A stretch of DNA of 64,000 nucleotides from GCA-002793235 sp965267355 (GTDB lineage Bacteria > Bacteroidota > Bacteroidia > Flavobacteriales_E > Vicingaceae). How positions within the stretch are numbered: position 1 is the stretch's first letter; the number at the start of each line of letters is the position of its first letter. Made by a program: the position numbers and the translations under genes. Shown piece by piece: positions 17,154 through 26,251 of the stretch. Below the pieces are notes generated by a model. The model did no database searches, was not told the origin of the DNA, and saw only the letters and a list, made by a program, of their open reading frames with translations. Location of the stretch: positions 2,604,001 through 2,668,000 of the forward strand of contig OZ253956.1 of NCBI GenBank assembly GCA_965267355.1, written 5' to 3'.

Positions 17154-18608
17154 ATGAAAAATGGAATTAAACTTACTGTGTTTACATTGGCGATTGCCTT
17201 AGCTGGAGGTGTTTCTTCATTAGTAGCTTACAAAATATTTGAAAAACCAAGAGTAGTTACTATAAAAGAAGAAATGTCTTCAAATAATCATCTGACTAAT
17301 AACAAACTAGACATAGCAAGCCATACGAATTTAGAAATGGCTGCACAAATGTCGGTTAATGCCGTGGTGCATGTTAAAACAGAAGTGATGGTAAATAGAT
17401 CTCTTGACCCTTTTTATCAATTTTTTTATGGGGGGCAACAACAACAACAGCAACTAGTTCAATCAGCTGGATCGGGTGTAATTATTTCTGATGATGGTTA
17501 CATTGTTACTAATAACCATGTAATAGAAAACGCTGAAAACATAACCGTTACGCTTAACAACAAAAAAAACTATGATGCAGAAGTTATCGGAACAGACCCA
17601 AATACTGATTTAGCTTTATTAAAGATTGACAAAAATAATCTGCCTCATATGAAATTGGGGGATTCTGACGATGTGAAAGTTGGTCAATGGGTATTAGCTG
17701 TTGGTAATCCTTTTAACCTAACCTCTACAGTAACAGCTGGTATTGTAAGTGCAAAAGGTAGAGATATAAATATTTTAAGAAACGATCCTTACAGTGGAAC
17801 AACAGCCATCGAATCTTTTATCCAAACTGATGCAGCAGTTAATCCAGGTAATAGTGGTGGTGCGTTAGTTGCAAGTACTGGTGAGCTTGTAGGTATAAAC
17901 TCCGCAATTAAATCCAATACAGGTTCTTATACTGGATACTCTTTTGCTATACCAGTAAATATTGTGAAAAAAGTGGTGAACGATTTAAAAGAATTTGGAG
18001 TTGTTCAACGTGCCTTTATTGGAGTTAGTATTAATGACATTAGTGATGAACTTGCTGAAGAACTAGAAATTGAAGATTTAAACGGTGTATATATCAATGG
18101 AATTACTGAAAATGGTTCGGCAGCTAAGGCAGGTATAAAACAAGGGGATGTAATTAAGAAAATAGGAAATAAAAACATCAACAATATTGCTGAATTACAA
18201 GAACAAATAAGTCAATTTAGGCCAGGCGATAAAGTGAATGTTATTTTATTAAGAGATGATGAATTACTAGAAAAAGATATAGTACTTAAAAATCTTAATG
18301 GAAATGAAGAAATCGTATCAAATGAATCAAGCATTGTATTAAAACAACTGGGAGCAAAATTTGTAATGCCTTCTTCTAAAGAACTTAAAAAACTTAAAAT
18401 TAATAATGGCGTGAAGGTGGATGAAATTTATAATGGAAAACTAAGGAGGGTTGGTGTTAGAAAAGGTTTTATCATTACTAAAGTGAACTACAGAACTGTA
18501 GATGAAATTGATGATTTAGTAAGTATCATTAAGAAAAGTAGCAGTGGCATATTAATTGAAGGTATTTACGAAAATGGCAGAAGAGAGTTTTATGGATTTG
18601 GGGTTTAG
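17154..18608 (+). CDS. HtrA/Deg-family periplasmic serine protease
   Basis: The protein has 484 residues. The N-terminal hydrophobic segment (LTVFTLAIALAGGVSSLVAY) is a signal or anchor. The trypsin-like domain has the triad His122 (TNNHVIEN), Asp152 (TDLALLKI) and Ser234 (NPGNSGGAL). It is followed by a PDZ domain (GVSINDISDELAEELEI to about 375) and a weaker second PDZ-like region at the C-terminus. A run of six Gln (95-100), encoded by CAA/CAG repeats, sits in the loop before the protease core. The family degrades or refolds damaged envelope proteins. The start shares the 12-mer TGAGTTATGAAA with two other genes here. Confidence 0.93.
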   Translation: MKNGIKLTVFTLAIALAGGVSSLVAYKIFEKPRVVTIKEEMSSNNHLTNNKLDIASHTNLEMAAQMSVNAVVHVKTEVMVNRSLDPFYQFFYGGQQQQQQLVQSAGSGVIISDDGYIVTNNHVIENAENITVTLNNKKNYDAEVIGTDPNTDLALLKIDKNNLPHMKLGDSDDVKVGQWVLAVGNPFNLTSTVTAGIVSAKGRDINILRNDPYSGTTAIESFIQTDAAVNPGNSGGALVASTGELVGINSAIKSNTGSYTGYSFAIPVNIVKKVVNDLKEFGVVQRAFIGVSINDISDELAEELEIEDLNGVYINGITENGSAAKAGIKQGDVIKKIGNKNINNIAELQEQISQFRPGDKVNVILLRDDELLEKDIVLKNLNGNEEIVSNESSIVLKQLGAKFVMPSSKELKKLKINNGVKVDEIYNGKLRRVGVRKGFIITKVNYRTVDEIDDLVSIIKKSSSGILIEGIYENGRREFYGFGV

Positions 18609-18631
18609 GTAGCCATTAATTTTTTAGTTTG

Positions 18632-18668
18632 AAAAAGCCCCACACTTAAACAGTGTGGGGCTTTAATT
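18632..18668. terminator. Bidirectional terminator between htrA and the iron-sulfur operon
   Basis: A 12-bp perfect stem, aaagccccacac (18634-18645) and gtgtggggcttt (18653-18664), has a 7-base loop. There are A residues on the left and T residues on the right. It sits between two convergent genes and can end transcription from both sides. Confidence 0.88.
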
Positions 18669-18685
18669 TTAATATCAACTATTTC

Positions 18686-19474
18686 TTACAAATCGTTTGC
18701 AGAAGCAATTAATTCAGCTAAATCAAATACTTCAACTTCTTTTTCCTTTTCAGCCAATTTAACTCCATCTGTCATCATAGTCATACAGAAAGGGCAACCT
18801 GTAGCAATAACATCTGGTTTAATTTCTAAGGCTTCTTCTGTACGCTCTACATTAATCTCTTTGTTTCCTTTTTCTGCTTCTTTAAACATTTGAGCTCCTC
18901 CTGCCCCACAACATAAACCATTAGATTTACAACGCTTCATTTCAACCAATTCGGCATCTAGTTTTTGAACCAATACTCTGGGTGCCTCATATACATCATT
19001 AGCTCTTCCTAAATAACATGGATCATGGAAAGTAATCTTCTTCCCTTTATACTCCCCTCCTTCAACAGTTAACTTACCTTCATTAATTAACTCTTGTAAA
19101 TATGTAGAATGGTGTTTTACTTCATAGTTTCCACCTAACTCAGGATATTCATTCTTTAAGGTATTAAAACAATGCGGGCAGGTAGTAACAATGTTTTTTA
19201 CCTCATAAGCATTAAGCACTTGGATATTCCCCATAGCTTGCATCTGAAATAAAAACTCATTTCCAGCCCGCTTTGCAGGATCTCCTGTACAACTTTCCTC
19301 TGTACCTAAAACGGCAAAGTTCACTCCTACTTTATTTAAAATCTTTACAAAAGCTCTGGTAATTTTCTTAGCTCTATCATCAAAACTTCCTGCACACCCC
19401 ACCCAAAACAACACCTCCGGTTGTTGACCAGAAGCCATCATTTCTGCCATTGTAGGTACTTTTAATTCACTCAT
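18686..19474 (-). CDS. CCG-domain iron-sulfur protein, heterodisulfide reductase B-like
   Basis: The protein has 262 residues from the ATG at 19474. A TTG at 19489 would overlap the previous gene by 11 bases and is less likely. Two cysteine-rich CCG domains are visible: an N-terminal WVGCAGSFDDRA with TCPHCFNTLKNEYP, and a C-terminal HDPCYLGR, CCGAGGAQMF and TGCPFCMTMM. CCG domains bind a non-cubane or [4Fe-4S] cluster in HdrB, GlpC/GlcF and LutA-type proteins, which pass electrons between flavoproteins, quinones or thiols. It is the last gene of a five-gene operon and is likely the soluble partner of the membrane iron-sulfur protein two genes upstream. Its substrate is unknown. Confidence 0.86.
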   Translation of the reverse strand: MSELKVPTMAEMMASGQQPEVLFWVGCAGSFDDRAKKITRAFVKILNKVGVNFAVLGTEESCTGDPAKRAGNEFLFQMQAMGNIQVLNAYEVKNIVTTCPHCFNTLKNEYPELGGNYEVKHHSTYLQELINEGKLTVEGGEYKGKKITFHDPCYLGRANDVYEAPRVLVQKLDAELVEMKRCKSNGLCCGAGGAQMFKEAEKGNKEINVERTEEALEIKPDVIATGCPFCMTMMTDGVKLAEKEKEVEVFDLAELIASANDL

Positions 19475-19478
19475 AGTT

Positions 19479-19907
19479 TTATTTTTCAAATACTTCTATA
19501 GTAGCTTCTTCTGTTGTTAAGTCTGTAAACTTACCTTTATATCTAGTAGCTCTAACTGTATGATTATCTATCCAATGGTAATTTCCACCTCTAGGTTTCC
19601 CCATTAACATTCCATGATATTTAAATCCGTGCTCGTTTAACCACTTCTCTGTAACTTCTCTATGCTCTTCAACTCTTGAAGTAAAAAACGTAATCACGTG
19701 CCCTTTTTCATACCAATCATTAATGGTTTCCATTGCGCCATCAAAAACTTTAGCTGTAGCCATTCTTTCAGGCTCTTCATTTGGAATATCATCACAGATG
19801 GTTCCATCAATATCAATCATAAAATTTTTAAGTCCATTTGGCAATGTAGGACTTATTAATTCTCCATCTACAACTTGTTCAACTAATTTGTCTTTGTTTT
19901 CACTCAT
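19479..19907 (-). CDS. Small HAD-like putative phosphatase
   Basis: The protein has 142 residues from the ATG at 19907, which overlaps the upstream stop by one base (TAATG); longer starts run into the upstream gene. The HAD nucleophile motif MIDIDGTICDD is at about 30-40 (Asp32, Asp34). FFTSRVEEHREVTEKWL supplies the motif II region, and KPRGGNYHWIDNHTVRATRYKG supplies the lysine of motif III. There is no room for a cap domain. Homologues in Flavobacteriia are, as I recall, often labelled phosphoheptose isomerase, which the motifs do not support. The substrate is unknown. Its conserved place between two iron-sulfur protein genes hints at a shared pathway. Confidence 0.8.
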   Translation of the reverse strand: MSENKDKLVEQVVDGELISPTLPNGLKNFMIDIDGTICDDIPNEEPERMATAKVFDGAMETINDWYEKGHVITFFTSRVEEHREVTEKWLNEHGFKYHGMLMGKPRGGNYHWIDNHTVRATRYKGKFTDLTTEEATIEVFEK

Positions 19908-21226
19908 TATTCTTCGTTTTTCCAATTTAATCGGTCTGCCTGAGCAAATTGCCAAGGAGCACCATTGTTTTCTATATTAGTAAAGAACCCTGTCCATTCA
20001 GCTGGAGCCTTAGATTCTTCCATTATTAAATATCTTCTTAAATCAACAATTACAGATAACGGGTCATTGTTTACTGGGCAAGCCTCAGTACATGCATTAC
20101 AACTTGTACAAGCCATTAATTCTTCTTCAGTAATGTAATCTCTCAACAATGATTTACCATCATCAAAATCTTTCCCATTTTTTGCTACTCCTTTCCCCAC
20201 AACCTCTAATCTATCTCTAGTATCCATCATAATTTTACGAGGAGAAAGAGCTTTACCAGTAATATTTGCTGGACAAACATCTGTACATCTACCACATTCG
20301 GTACATGTGTAACTATCCATCAACTGTTTCCAGGTTAAATCCTGAACATCCTTAGCTCCAAATCTCTCAGGTTCGCCAACTGGCTCCGGAGGAGCTGCAT
20401 AAGGATCAGCACTTGGATCAAACATTAATTCTACTTCTTTCTTAACAGATTCCATATTCGTAAACTGTCCTTTAGGAGTCAATTTAGAATAAAACACATT
20501 AGGGAAAGCTAATAGAATATGGAAATGCTTAGAGTATGGTAAATAATTTAAGAATGCTAGTATTCCTAGTATATGGAACCACCATAAGCCTCTCTCAGCC
20601 ATTACTAATCCACTTTCACTAGCATTACCATACAATCCAACTAAATGACGACTGATAGGAAACGAACCAACCTGAGTATAATGTTCACTTCCTAATGCTT
20701 GTAATTGAGTGTCGGCCGCATTCATCATTAAAAAAGCTCCCATCAATAAAATCTCAGTAATTAGGATAAGATTAGCATCTGTCTTAGGCCAAGAAGTCAT
20801 TTCTTTACCGAAGAATCGTTTAATCCTTAAAACATTTCTTCTGATTAAAAAAATAACACAAGAAACAAGCACTAATAATGCTAATCCTTCAAATGCTGAA
20901 ATCAGAAAGTGATAAAAACCTCCCATAAAGGCAAAAACCCTGTGCTTTCCTGTTAATCCATCAATAACAATTTCTAATACTTCTATATTAATTATGATAA
21001 ATCCTAAATAAACAACTATGTGAAGTAAACCCGATACAGGCCTCACTACCATTTTAGATTGACCAAGAGCAACTCTTGCCATTAAATTAAATCGTTCTCC
21101 TTTTCTATCATTCCTATTTAAATCCTTACCCAACTTAATGTTTCGAATAATTGTTCGAACATTTTTTGCAAAAAGCCCAGCTGCTACCAATAAGGCTACA
21201 GCAAATATTATAATTGAAAGATTCAT
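19907..21226 (-). CDS. Membrane-bound (4Fe-4S) electron-transfer protein
   Basis: The protein has 439 residues. The first 250 hold several membrane helices (IIIFAVALLVAAGLF, LLHIVVYLGFIIINIEVLEI, LALLVLVSCVIFLI, WFHILGILAFLNYLP). Paired histidines at 69, 106, 194 and 218 resemble the haem-b ligands of NarI-like subunits. Two ferredoxin motifs follow: CTECGRCTDVCP (Cys308, 311, 314, 318) and CTSCNACTEACP (Cys373, 376, 379, 383). This layout matches HdrE/DsrM-GlpC-type quinone-linked oxidoreductases. It probably moves electrons between the menaquinone pool and the CCG protein encoded two genes downstream. The haem assignment is inference. Confidence 0.85.
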   Translation of the reverse strand: MNLSIIIFAVALLVAAGLFAKNVRTIIRNIKLGKDLNRNDRKGERFNLMARVALGQSKMVVRPVSGLLHIVVYLGFIIINIEVLEIVIDGLTGKHRVFAFMGGFYHFLISAFEGLALLVLVSCVIFLIRRNVLRIKRFFGKEMTSWPKTDANLILITEILLMGAFLMMNAADTQLQALGSEHYTQVGSFPISRHLVGLYGNASESGLVMAERGLWWFHILGILAFLNYLPYSKHFHILLAFPNVFYSKLTPKGQFTNMESVKKEVELMFDPSADPYAAPPEPVGEPERFGAKDVQDLTWKQLMDSYTCTECGRCTDVCPANITGKALSPRKIMMDTRDRLEVVGKGVAKNGKDFDDGKSLLRDYITEEELMACTSCNACTEACPVNNDPLSVIVDLRRYLIMEESKAPAEWTGFFTNIENNGAPWQFAQADRLNWKNEE

Positions 21227-21232
21227 TTAATT

Positions 21233-22159
21233 CTAATTATCTTTTTTATAAGGAATTTCCTTTTTTGAAAGTATTCTAGTGTAACGCTTTGGATGAAGCT
21301 TTATATCCTCTAAAAGCTCTTCCATTTGTTTAGTAGCAGCAGTCAAATTATTATATAACGAATCGTTATTAACCAATTTCCCCATTGTTCCTTCTCCTCT
21401 ATCCATTTTACCCATTACATTAGCTAAATTATTTAAGGCTAATTGAGCTTTAGTCAAGGTCTGATTAAGTTCTAAAGCTTTTAACGAATCCGCTAATTCA
21501 CTAAAATTATCCATAGTAGGATTTACTTTAGTCTTAACTGAATGGTTCAATGTTTTTGATAACTGATCAAATCCTTCTATTGTAGTTTTTAAGCTTGCCA
21601 AAGCTTGAGAAAGATTTCTTTTATTTCTATCATTAAAAACTCCATTTAAGTTATCAAGCGTTTTATTGAACTCACCCACAGCAGTATCTAAACTCAGCAT
21701 GAGGTTCTCAGCCTTTTCTTTTATAGGAAGTATTTGCTCTGAAACATCGTCCAACATTGATTTTTCAAAGTATGAAACTAAAGTATCACCAGGTTGTAAT
21801 TCTTTTGATGACTTACCTAACTTTAACCCAATAGCTTTTGTCCCTAAAAAATCTAAACTTATCAAATCTGCCCTTGAATCGTTAGGTATTAAAATTTGTT
21901 CTTCTGTAATATTTAAACGGACAATAACATTACTAGATTTGTCAGGATGAAAGTAAATGCCATCAACAATACCGCATTGAACACCATTAATAATAACAGG
22001 CGCTGAAACAGATAACCCAGGTACTTTTGGATAAACAGTGTAAACAGTTTTACTACTATAAAAAAGGTTACTACCTTTAAGGTAATTAAAGCCCCAGACT
22101 AAAATACCTATCGCAACAATAGCTGTAACTCCTACCTTAATCTCTTTAGACAATTTCAT
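21233..22159 (-). CDS. MlaD/MCE-family lipid-transport protein
   Basis: The protein has 308 residues. The N-terminus KEIKVGVTAIVAIGILVWGFNYLKG is a single membrane anchor. It is followed by one MCE domain (about 38-115: VYTVYPKVPGLSVSAPVIINGVQCG to IPNDSRADLISLDFLGTKAI). The rest is helical and Leu/Asn-rich, predicted to form the coiled tunnel through which MCE hexamers move phospholipids. MlaD works with an ABC transporter (MlaE/F), and those genes are not in this operon. It lies six bases before the membrane iron-sulfur gene and 50 bases after the amidase gene on the same strand. Confidence 0.92.
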   Translation of the reverse strand: MKLSKEIKVGVTAIVAIGILVWGFNYLKGSNLFYSSKTVYTVYPKVPGLSVSAPVIINGVQCGIVDGIYFHPDKSSNVIVRLNITEEQILIPNDSRADLISLDFLGTKAIGLKLGKSSKELQPGDTLVSYFEKSMLDDVSEQILPIKEKAENLMLSLDTAVGEFNKTLDNLNGVFNDRNKRNLSQALASLKTTIEGFDQLSKTLNHSVKTKVNPTMDNFSELADSLKALELNQTLTKAQLALNNLANVMGKMDRGEGTMGKLVNNDSLYNNLTAATKQMEELLEDIKLHPKRYTRILSKKEIPYKKDN

Positions 22160-22209
22160 TTACCTTAAATATTATACAAATATCGGTATTGTGAATTGAT
22201 ATACAAAGT

Positions 22210-23439
22210 TTATTGATTTTTAGACAATTTAATTGCTTCACTTATGGCTATTCGCTTTCCATCAGAAAAAGCAACAATAAAAGCATCTTTAAATCCTTTT
22301 GTTCTTAACTGTAATTGTAATTTATTGGCATCTGACATGTTTTTTTCATTACCAACGGTATATCTATAAATTCCTCCTGCTTCATACATCTCTACATTTT
22401 GTACACCATTAAAATTGGCTGGTACTAATTCCTTCTTTTCTGCTGATGTAGCGATTTGAATTTTAAACACAACTCCTTTAGGCTCTTCTGCTTTATTTTT
22501 ATTCTTCTTCTTATCTTTTTTAACTTCCTTCTCTTCTTCCTTTTCAGGTTCTTTTATTTTAGTCTCTTCTTCCTTATTGCTATCAGGATTATCCTCTTGT
22601 TTTAAATCTTCCTCAGTTTTCTTTTCTATTTCTGCTTTGTATTCTTTAAAAGCTCTATAAACAGCTGAAGCCATATAGTCCTGACCAATACCTGAAGTTA
22701 AAAATTTCTCTTCTTCTGGGTTAGTTAAAAAGCCTGTTTCTATTAAAACACTTGGCATACTGGTTTGATGTAAAACTAAAAATCCTGCTTGTTTAACTCC
22801 TCTATTTCTTCTTCCAACTCTTTCGGTAAATTGCTTCTGCACTTTTGCAGCAAAACTTAAACTCTGTTCTAAAAATGCACTCTGTGTCATAGTTAAAACA
22901 ATATATGATTCAGGTGAGTTAGGATCAAAATTGCTGTATCGAGTCTCATAATCATCTTCCAAAAGTATCGCTGAATTTTCGCGTTGGGCTACCTTTAAGT
23001 TTGCCTCAGATTTGTGCAGTCCCATTACAAAAGTTTCAGTTCCAAGAGCATTTTTGTTCTCAGCAGCATTGGCATGAATACATATAAACAAATCTGCTTT
23101 TGCTTTATTGGCTACAGCTGCTCTTTCCCATAGTTTTAAGTAAACATCAGTCTTTCGAGTATAAACAACTTTTACATCTTTAAAATTCTCTTCAATGTAC
23201 TCCCCTAACTTTAATGCTATTGACAGTGCTACATGTTTTTCTTGCGAATTAGGCCCCTGACAACCTCCATCATGTCCACCATGACCAGCATCAATACAAA
23301 CGGTTTTAACACCAAAAAAATCTGATTTATCGAGGTTAAATTCATAGTATGTAGAATCTGACTCCTCAGTATTGTGAGCAGAAACAACAGAAATAGAACA
23401 AATTAATGCAAGAAATACCGATATTAATCGTTTTGTCAT
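22210..23439 (-). CDS. N-acetylmuramoyl-L-alanine amidase with C-terminal SPOR-like domain
   Basis: The protein has 409 residues from the ATG at 23439, where a signal peptide starts (MTKRLISVFLALICSISVVSA). Upstream in-frame codons to 23535 precede it without signal character. The Amidase_3 zinc site is visible as VCIDAGHGGHDGGCQG, the Glu of QEKHVAL, LFICIHANA and SVLIETGFLTNPEEE. A long Lys/Glu-rich linker (about 270-320, KEEEKEVKKDKKKNKNK) leads to a C-terminal domain (VVFKIQIATS to FIVAFSDGKRI) that looks like a SPOR peptidoglycan-binding fold. It cleaves the amide between MurNAc and the stem peptide in the periplasm. It is the first gene of the five-gene operon and is divergent from lptD. 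Confidence 0.92.
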   Translation of the reverse strand: MTKRLISVFLALICSISVVSAHNTEESDSTYYEFNLDKSDFFGVKTVCIDAGHGGHDGGCQGPNSQEKHVALSIALKLGEYIEENFKDVKVVYTRKTDVYLKLWERAAVANKAKADLFICIHANAAENKNALGTETFVMGLHKSEANLKVAQRENSAILLEDDYETRYSNFDPNSPESYIVLTMTQSAFLEQSLSFAAKVQKQFTERVGRRNRGVKQAGFLVLHQTSMPSVLIETGFLTNPEEEKFLTSGIGQDYMASAVYRAFKEYKAEIEKKTEEDLKQEDNPDSNKEEETKIKEPEKEEEKEVKKDKKKNKNKAEEPKGVVFKIQIATSAEKKELVPANFNGVQNVEMYEAGGIYRYTVGNEKNMSDANKLQLQLRTKGFKDAFIVAFSDGKRIAISEAIKLSKNQ

Positions 23440-23497
23440 TGTTTGAGTTATAATATTGTTAAAATCTGCCCTCATGACTTCACAAATGTTATTTTTT

Positions 23498-23505
23498 TTA
23501 GTTTT
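23498..23505 (+). promoter_or_regulatory. Possible -7 box ahead of lptD
   Basis: TAGTTTTG matches TAnnTTTG and lies about 100 bases before the lptD ATG, inside the shared gap with the divergent amidase gene. I see no -33 TTTG at the expected distance, so support is limited. Confidence 0.33.
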
Positions 23506-23605
23506 GCCCACTCTAAAAAAATCGTTAATTATCACAACTTTAATGTTAATAATTCTTACCTAACTTTTCTATAAACGCATTAATTGATAGGAAATTAGCT
23601 TTTTA

Positions 23606-26218
23606 ATGAAAAACAAGTTTTATACCAAGCCTCTTAGCTTTAATTTATCACTCCTTATTTTAATGCTAAGTTTTCCTGTTTTTTGTTTTTCTCAAACTCC
23701 TGATACGCTTTCTGTAATTGACACCATGTCTATTGATTCTGTAATGCAAATCAGTTTAATAGATTCTCTAGAAACAAATCCCGATAGTTCTACCACTAAC
23801 CCAACCGACACGATGATTTCTCCAGATGCCATTAAATCTAAGGTTACCTACAAAGCAACCGATTCGATAAGAATAGATTTAAATAAAGAATTGGTTTACC
23901 TCTTTGGAAAATCTGAAGTTTATTATGAGAATATTGTTTTGAAAGCAGAAGAGATTGAGATTAGCATGGATTCTAACGAAGTAACTGCACGAGGAAAACA
24001 AGATTCAACTGGGAAATGGTATGGAGAACCTGTTTTTACTGAAAACGGACAAGAAGTTAAATCACACGAAATGCGTTATAACTTTGATACTAAAAAAGGA
24101 TTAATTATTGATGCTATGACCCATGAAGGGGAAAACTATATACATGGTAGAAAAATTTATAAAACCCCAGATGACATTCTATACATTAAGCATGGTAAAT
24201 ACACTACCTGTAACTTAGACCACCCTCATTATTTTTTTAGTGCCCGAAAACTAAAAATTATACCTGATGATAAAATCGTAACAGGACCCGCAAACCTGGT
24301 AGTAGAAGACGTTCCTACTCCACTTGCCATACCTTTTGGATTATTCCCTAACTCCAACAAACAAAAATCAGGAATAATAATTCCTGAACCCGGTGAAAGT
24401 GCTCAATTTGGGTTTTTCTTAATTAACGGTGGGTATTACTGGGCTATTAATAAAAATATTGCCACACGATTTACGGGAGATTTTTACTCCAAAGGAAGTT
24501 GGGCAGGAAGAGTTAATACCGATTACAAAAAACGATACAAATACTCAGGTAATTTTAGTTTTACCCAATCCACATTTAAAAATAGTTACAAAGAGTTTCC
24601 TGATTATTCCGAAACTAAAAACTTTTTTGTAAAGTGGAATCATACTCAGGACCCAAAAGCACGACCAAACAGTACATTTTCAGCCAATGTAAATTTTGGT
24701 AATAGCGAAAACTTTCAGAACAACTTTAACAGTACAGGGACAGAGTATTTAAGCACCTCTTTCAACTCTAGTATTGCTTACCGAAAATCATGGGCTGGAA
24801 AACCTTTTAACATGTCAATTAATGGTTACCATAGCCAAAATACGGTTAACAAAACCGTTACGCTTAGATTGCCTGAGGTTGCATTTAACGTATCCAGAAT
24901 CTACCCTCTTAAAAAGAAAAAAACACTTGGTAAACAAAAGTTTTATGAAAAAATCGGAGTAAGTTATTCGATGAATACCAAAAACGAAGTTACTGCGGGC
25001 GACTCTCTCTTTGCAGTAGATCAGTTTGATAAATTGCAGCGTGAATTTAGAAACGGAATGAAACACACCATTCCTATTAATACTAGCATCAAGGCATTTA
25101 AGTACTTTACCTTTACTCCCAACCTAACCTTATCGGAAGTTTGGTATTTAGAGTCCATCAACAAATCGTTTGATGCTCAAACTAATTCTGAAACTACAGA
25201 CACATTGACTGGCTTTGTTAGAGGAGGGAATTACAGTACTTCTGTTAACCTAACTACCAAAATATACGGTATGTATCAATACAGGGGTAAAGTAATAAAA
25301 GCTTTAAGACACGTAATGACCCCAAGTGTTGGAGTTTCTTATACTCCAGAAAACAATATAGGCTTGAGAAGTTATACAGATGCTAATAATGAAGAGCAAG
25401 AGTACTCCATTTTTCAAAATGGAATTTATGGTCAACCACACACAGCTGAAGCAGGTCTGCTAAACTTTAGCTTATTGAACAACTTTGAAATGAAGGTTAG
25501 AAACAGAAAAGACACCTTGGGCAAAGACACCAAAATTAAATTATTAGAAAACTTAAGCTTTAGGTCAAGTTATAATATGGTTGCTGATTCATTAAAATGG
25601 AGTAACATTCAAATAAATGCCAGAACCTACATCTTTAAAAAGATTTCGTTAAACTTTAATGCTACTGTAGATCCTTATGCTTTAGATTCTAACACTACAA
25701 CTGGTATTATTACAAAGGTAGATGAATCAGAATGGGGAAGAAATGGACGAATTGGACGTTTAACATCAGCTAATATGGCGGTTGGTTTTTCTTTACAAAG
25801 TAAAAACACGAACAACAATAAAACCAGTCAATATGGTACAGAACAAGAATTAGAATACATTAAAGCTAACCCTGAAGCCTATATTGATTTTAATGTACCT
25901 TGGACATTTAGAGTAAACTACAACATCCGATATTCAAAACCTCAATTGCAAAGTGATATAGTCCAAACGCTAAACTTTTCTGGTGATTTAAGTTTAACCC
26001 CTCGTTGGAAAATAGGATTTAATTCAGGTTATGATTTTGAACAAAAAGACCTTTCTTATACTTCTGTAGATATTTACAGAGACTTGCATTGCTGGGAGAT
26101 GCGTTTTAACTGGATTCCTTTCGGTCCAAGACAAAGTTATTTGTTTACCATTAAGGTTAAATCAGCATTATTACAAGACCTTAAACTAACCCGAAGAAGT
26201 ATCCCTAATGTGTTTTAA
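23606..26218 (+). CDS. lptD: LPS-assembly protein LptD (OstA-like plus beta barrel)
   Basis: The protein has 870 residues. A signal peptide ends near VFCFSQ. A Ser/Thr/Asp-rich stretch follows, then an OstA/LptA-like jellyroll (YKATDSIRIDLNKELVYLFGKSEVYYENIVLKAEEIEI and related repeats, about 90-200). Beyond that are KHGKYTTCNLDHPHYFFSARKLKIIPDDKIVTGPANLVVEDVPTPLAIPFGLFP, typical of Bacteroidota LptD, and a long beta barrel. It inserts LPS into the outer leaflet of the outer membrane with LptE. Its neighbour across the divergent promoter is a cell-wall amidase. Compared with proteobacterial LptD it lacks the conserved cysteine pairs; only a few scattered Cys are seen. Confidence 0.9.
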   Translation: MKNKFYTKPLSFNLSLLILMLSFPVFCFSQTPDTLSVIDTMSIDSVMQISLIDSLETNPDSSTTNPTDTMISPDAIKSKVTYKATDSIRIDLNKELVYLFGKSEVYYENIVLKAEEIEISMDSNEVTARGKQDSTGKWYGEPVFTENGQEVKSHEMRYNFDTKKGLIIDAMTHEGENYIHGRKIYKTPDDILYIKHGKYTTCNLDHPHYFFSARKLKIIPDDKIVTGPANLVVEDVPTPLAIPFGLFPNSNKQKSGIIIPEPGESAQFGFFLINGGYYWAINKNIATRFTGDFYSKGSWAGRVNTDYKKRYKYSGNFSFTQSTFKNSYKEFPDYSETKNFFVKWNHTQDPKARPNSTFSANVNFGNSENFQNNFNSTGTEYLSTSFNSSIAYRKSWAGKPFNMSINGYHSQNTVNKTVTLRLPEVAFNVSRIYPLKKKKTLGKQKFYEKIGVSYSMNTKNEVTAGDSLFAVDQFDKLQREFRNGMKHTIPINTSIKAFKYFTFTPNLTLSEVWYLESINKSFDAQTNSETTDTLTGFVRGGNYSTSVNLTTKIYGMYQYRGKVIKALRHVMTPSVGVSYTPENNIGLRSYTDANNEEQEYSIFQNGIYGQPHTAEAGLLNFSLLNNFEMKVRNRKDTLGKDTKIKLLENLSFRSSYNMVADSLKWSNIQINARTYIFKKISLNFNATVDPYALDSNTTTGIITKVDESEWGRNGRIGRLTSANMAVGFSLQSKNTNNNKTSQYGTEQELEYIKANPEAYIDFNVPWTFRVNYNIRYSKPQLQSDIVQTLNFSGDLSLTPRWKIGFNSGYDFEQKDLSYTSVDIYRDLHCWEMRFNWIPFGPRQSYLFTIKVKSALLQDLKLTRRSIPNVF

Positions 26219-26230
26219 TTCGGTAATTTT

Positions 26231-26251
26231 ATAACTCAAAATTTGAGTTAT
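26231..26251. repeat. 21-base perfect palindrome at the prolyl oligopeptidase start
   Basis: ATAACTCAAA and TTTGAGTTAT form 10-bp arms around one central A. The right arm ends within the ATG (26250-26252). It lies in the 31-base gap after lptD, so it could be an mRNA hairpin hiding the start codon or a regulator site. The right arm is part of the TGAGTTATGAAA motif shared with two other starts. Confidence 0.55.
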
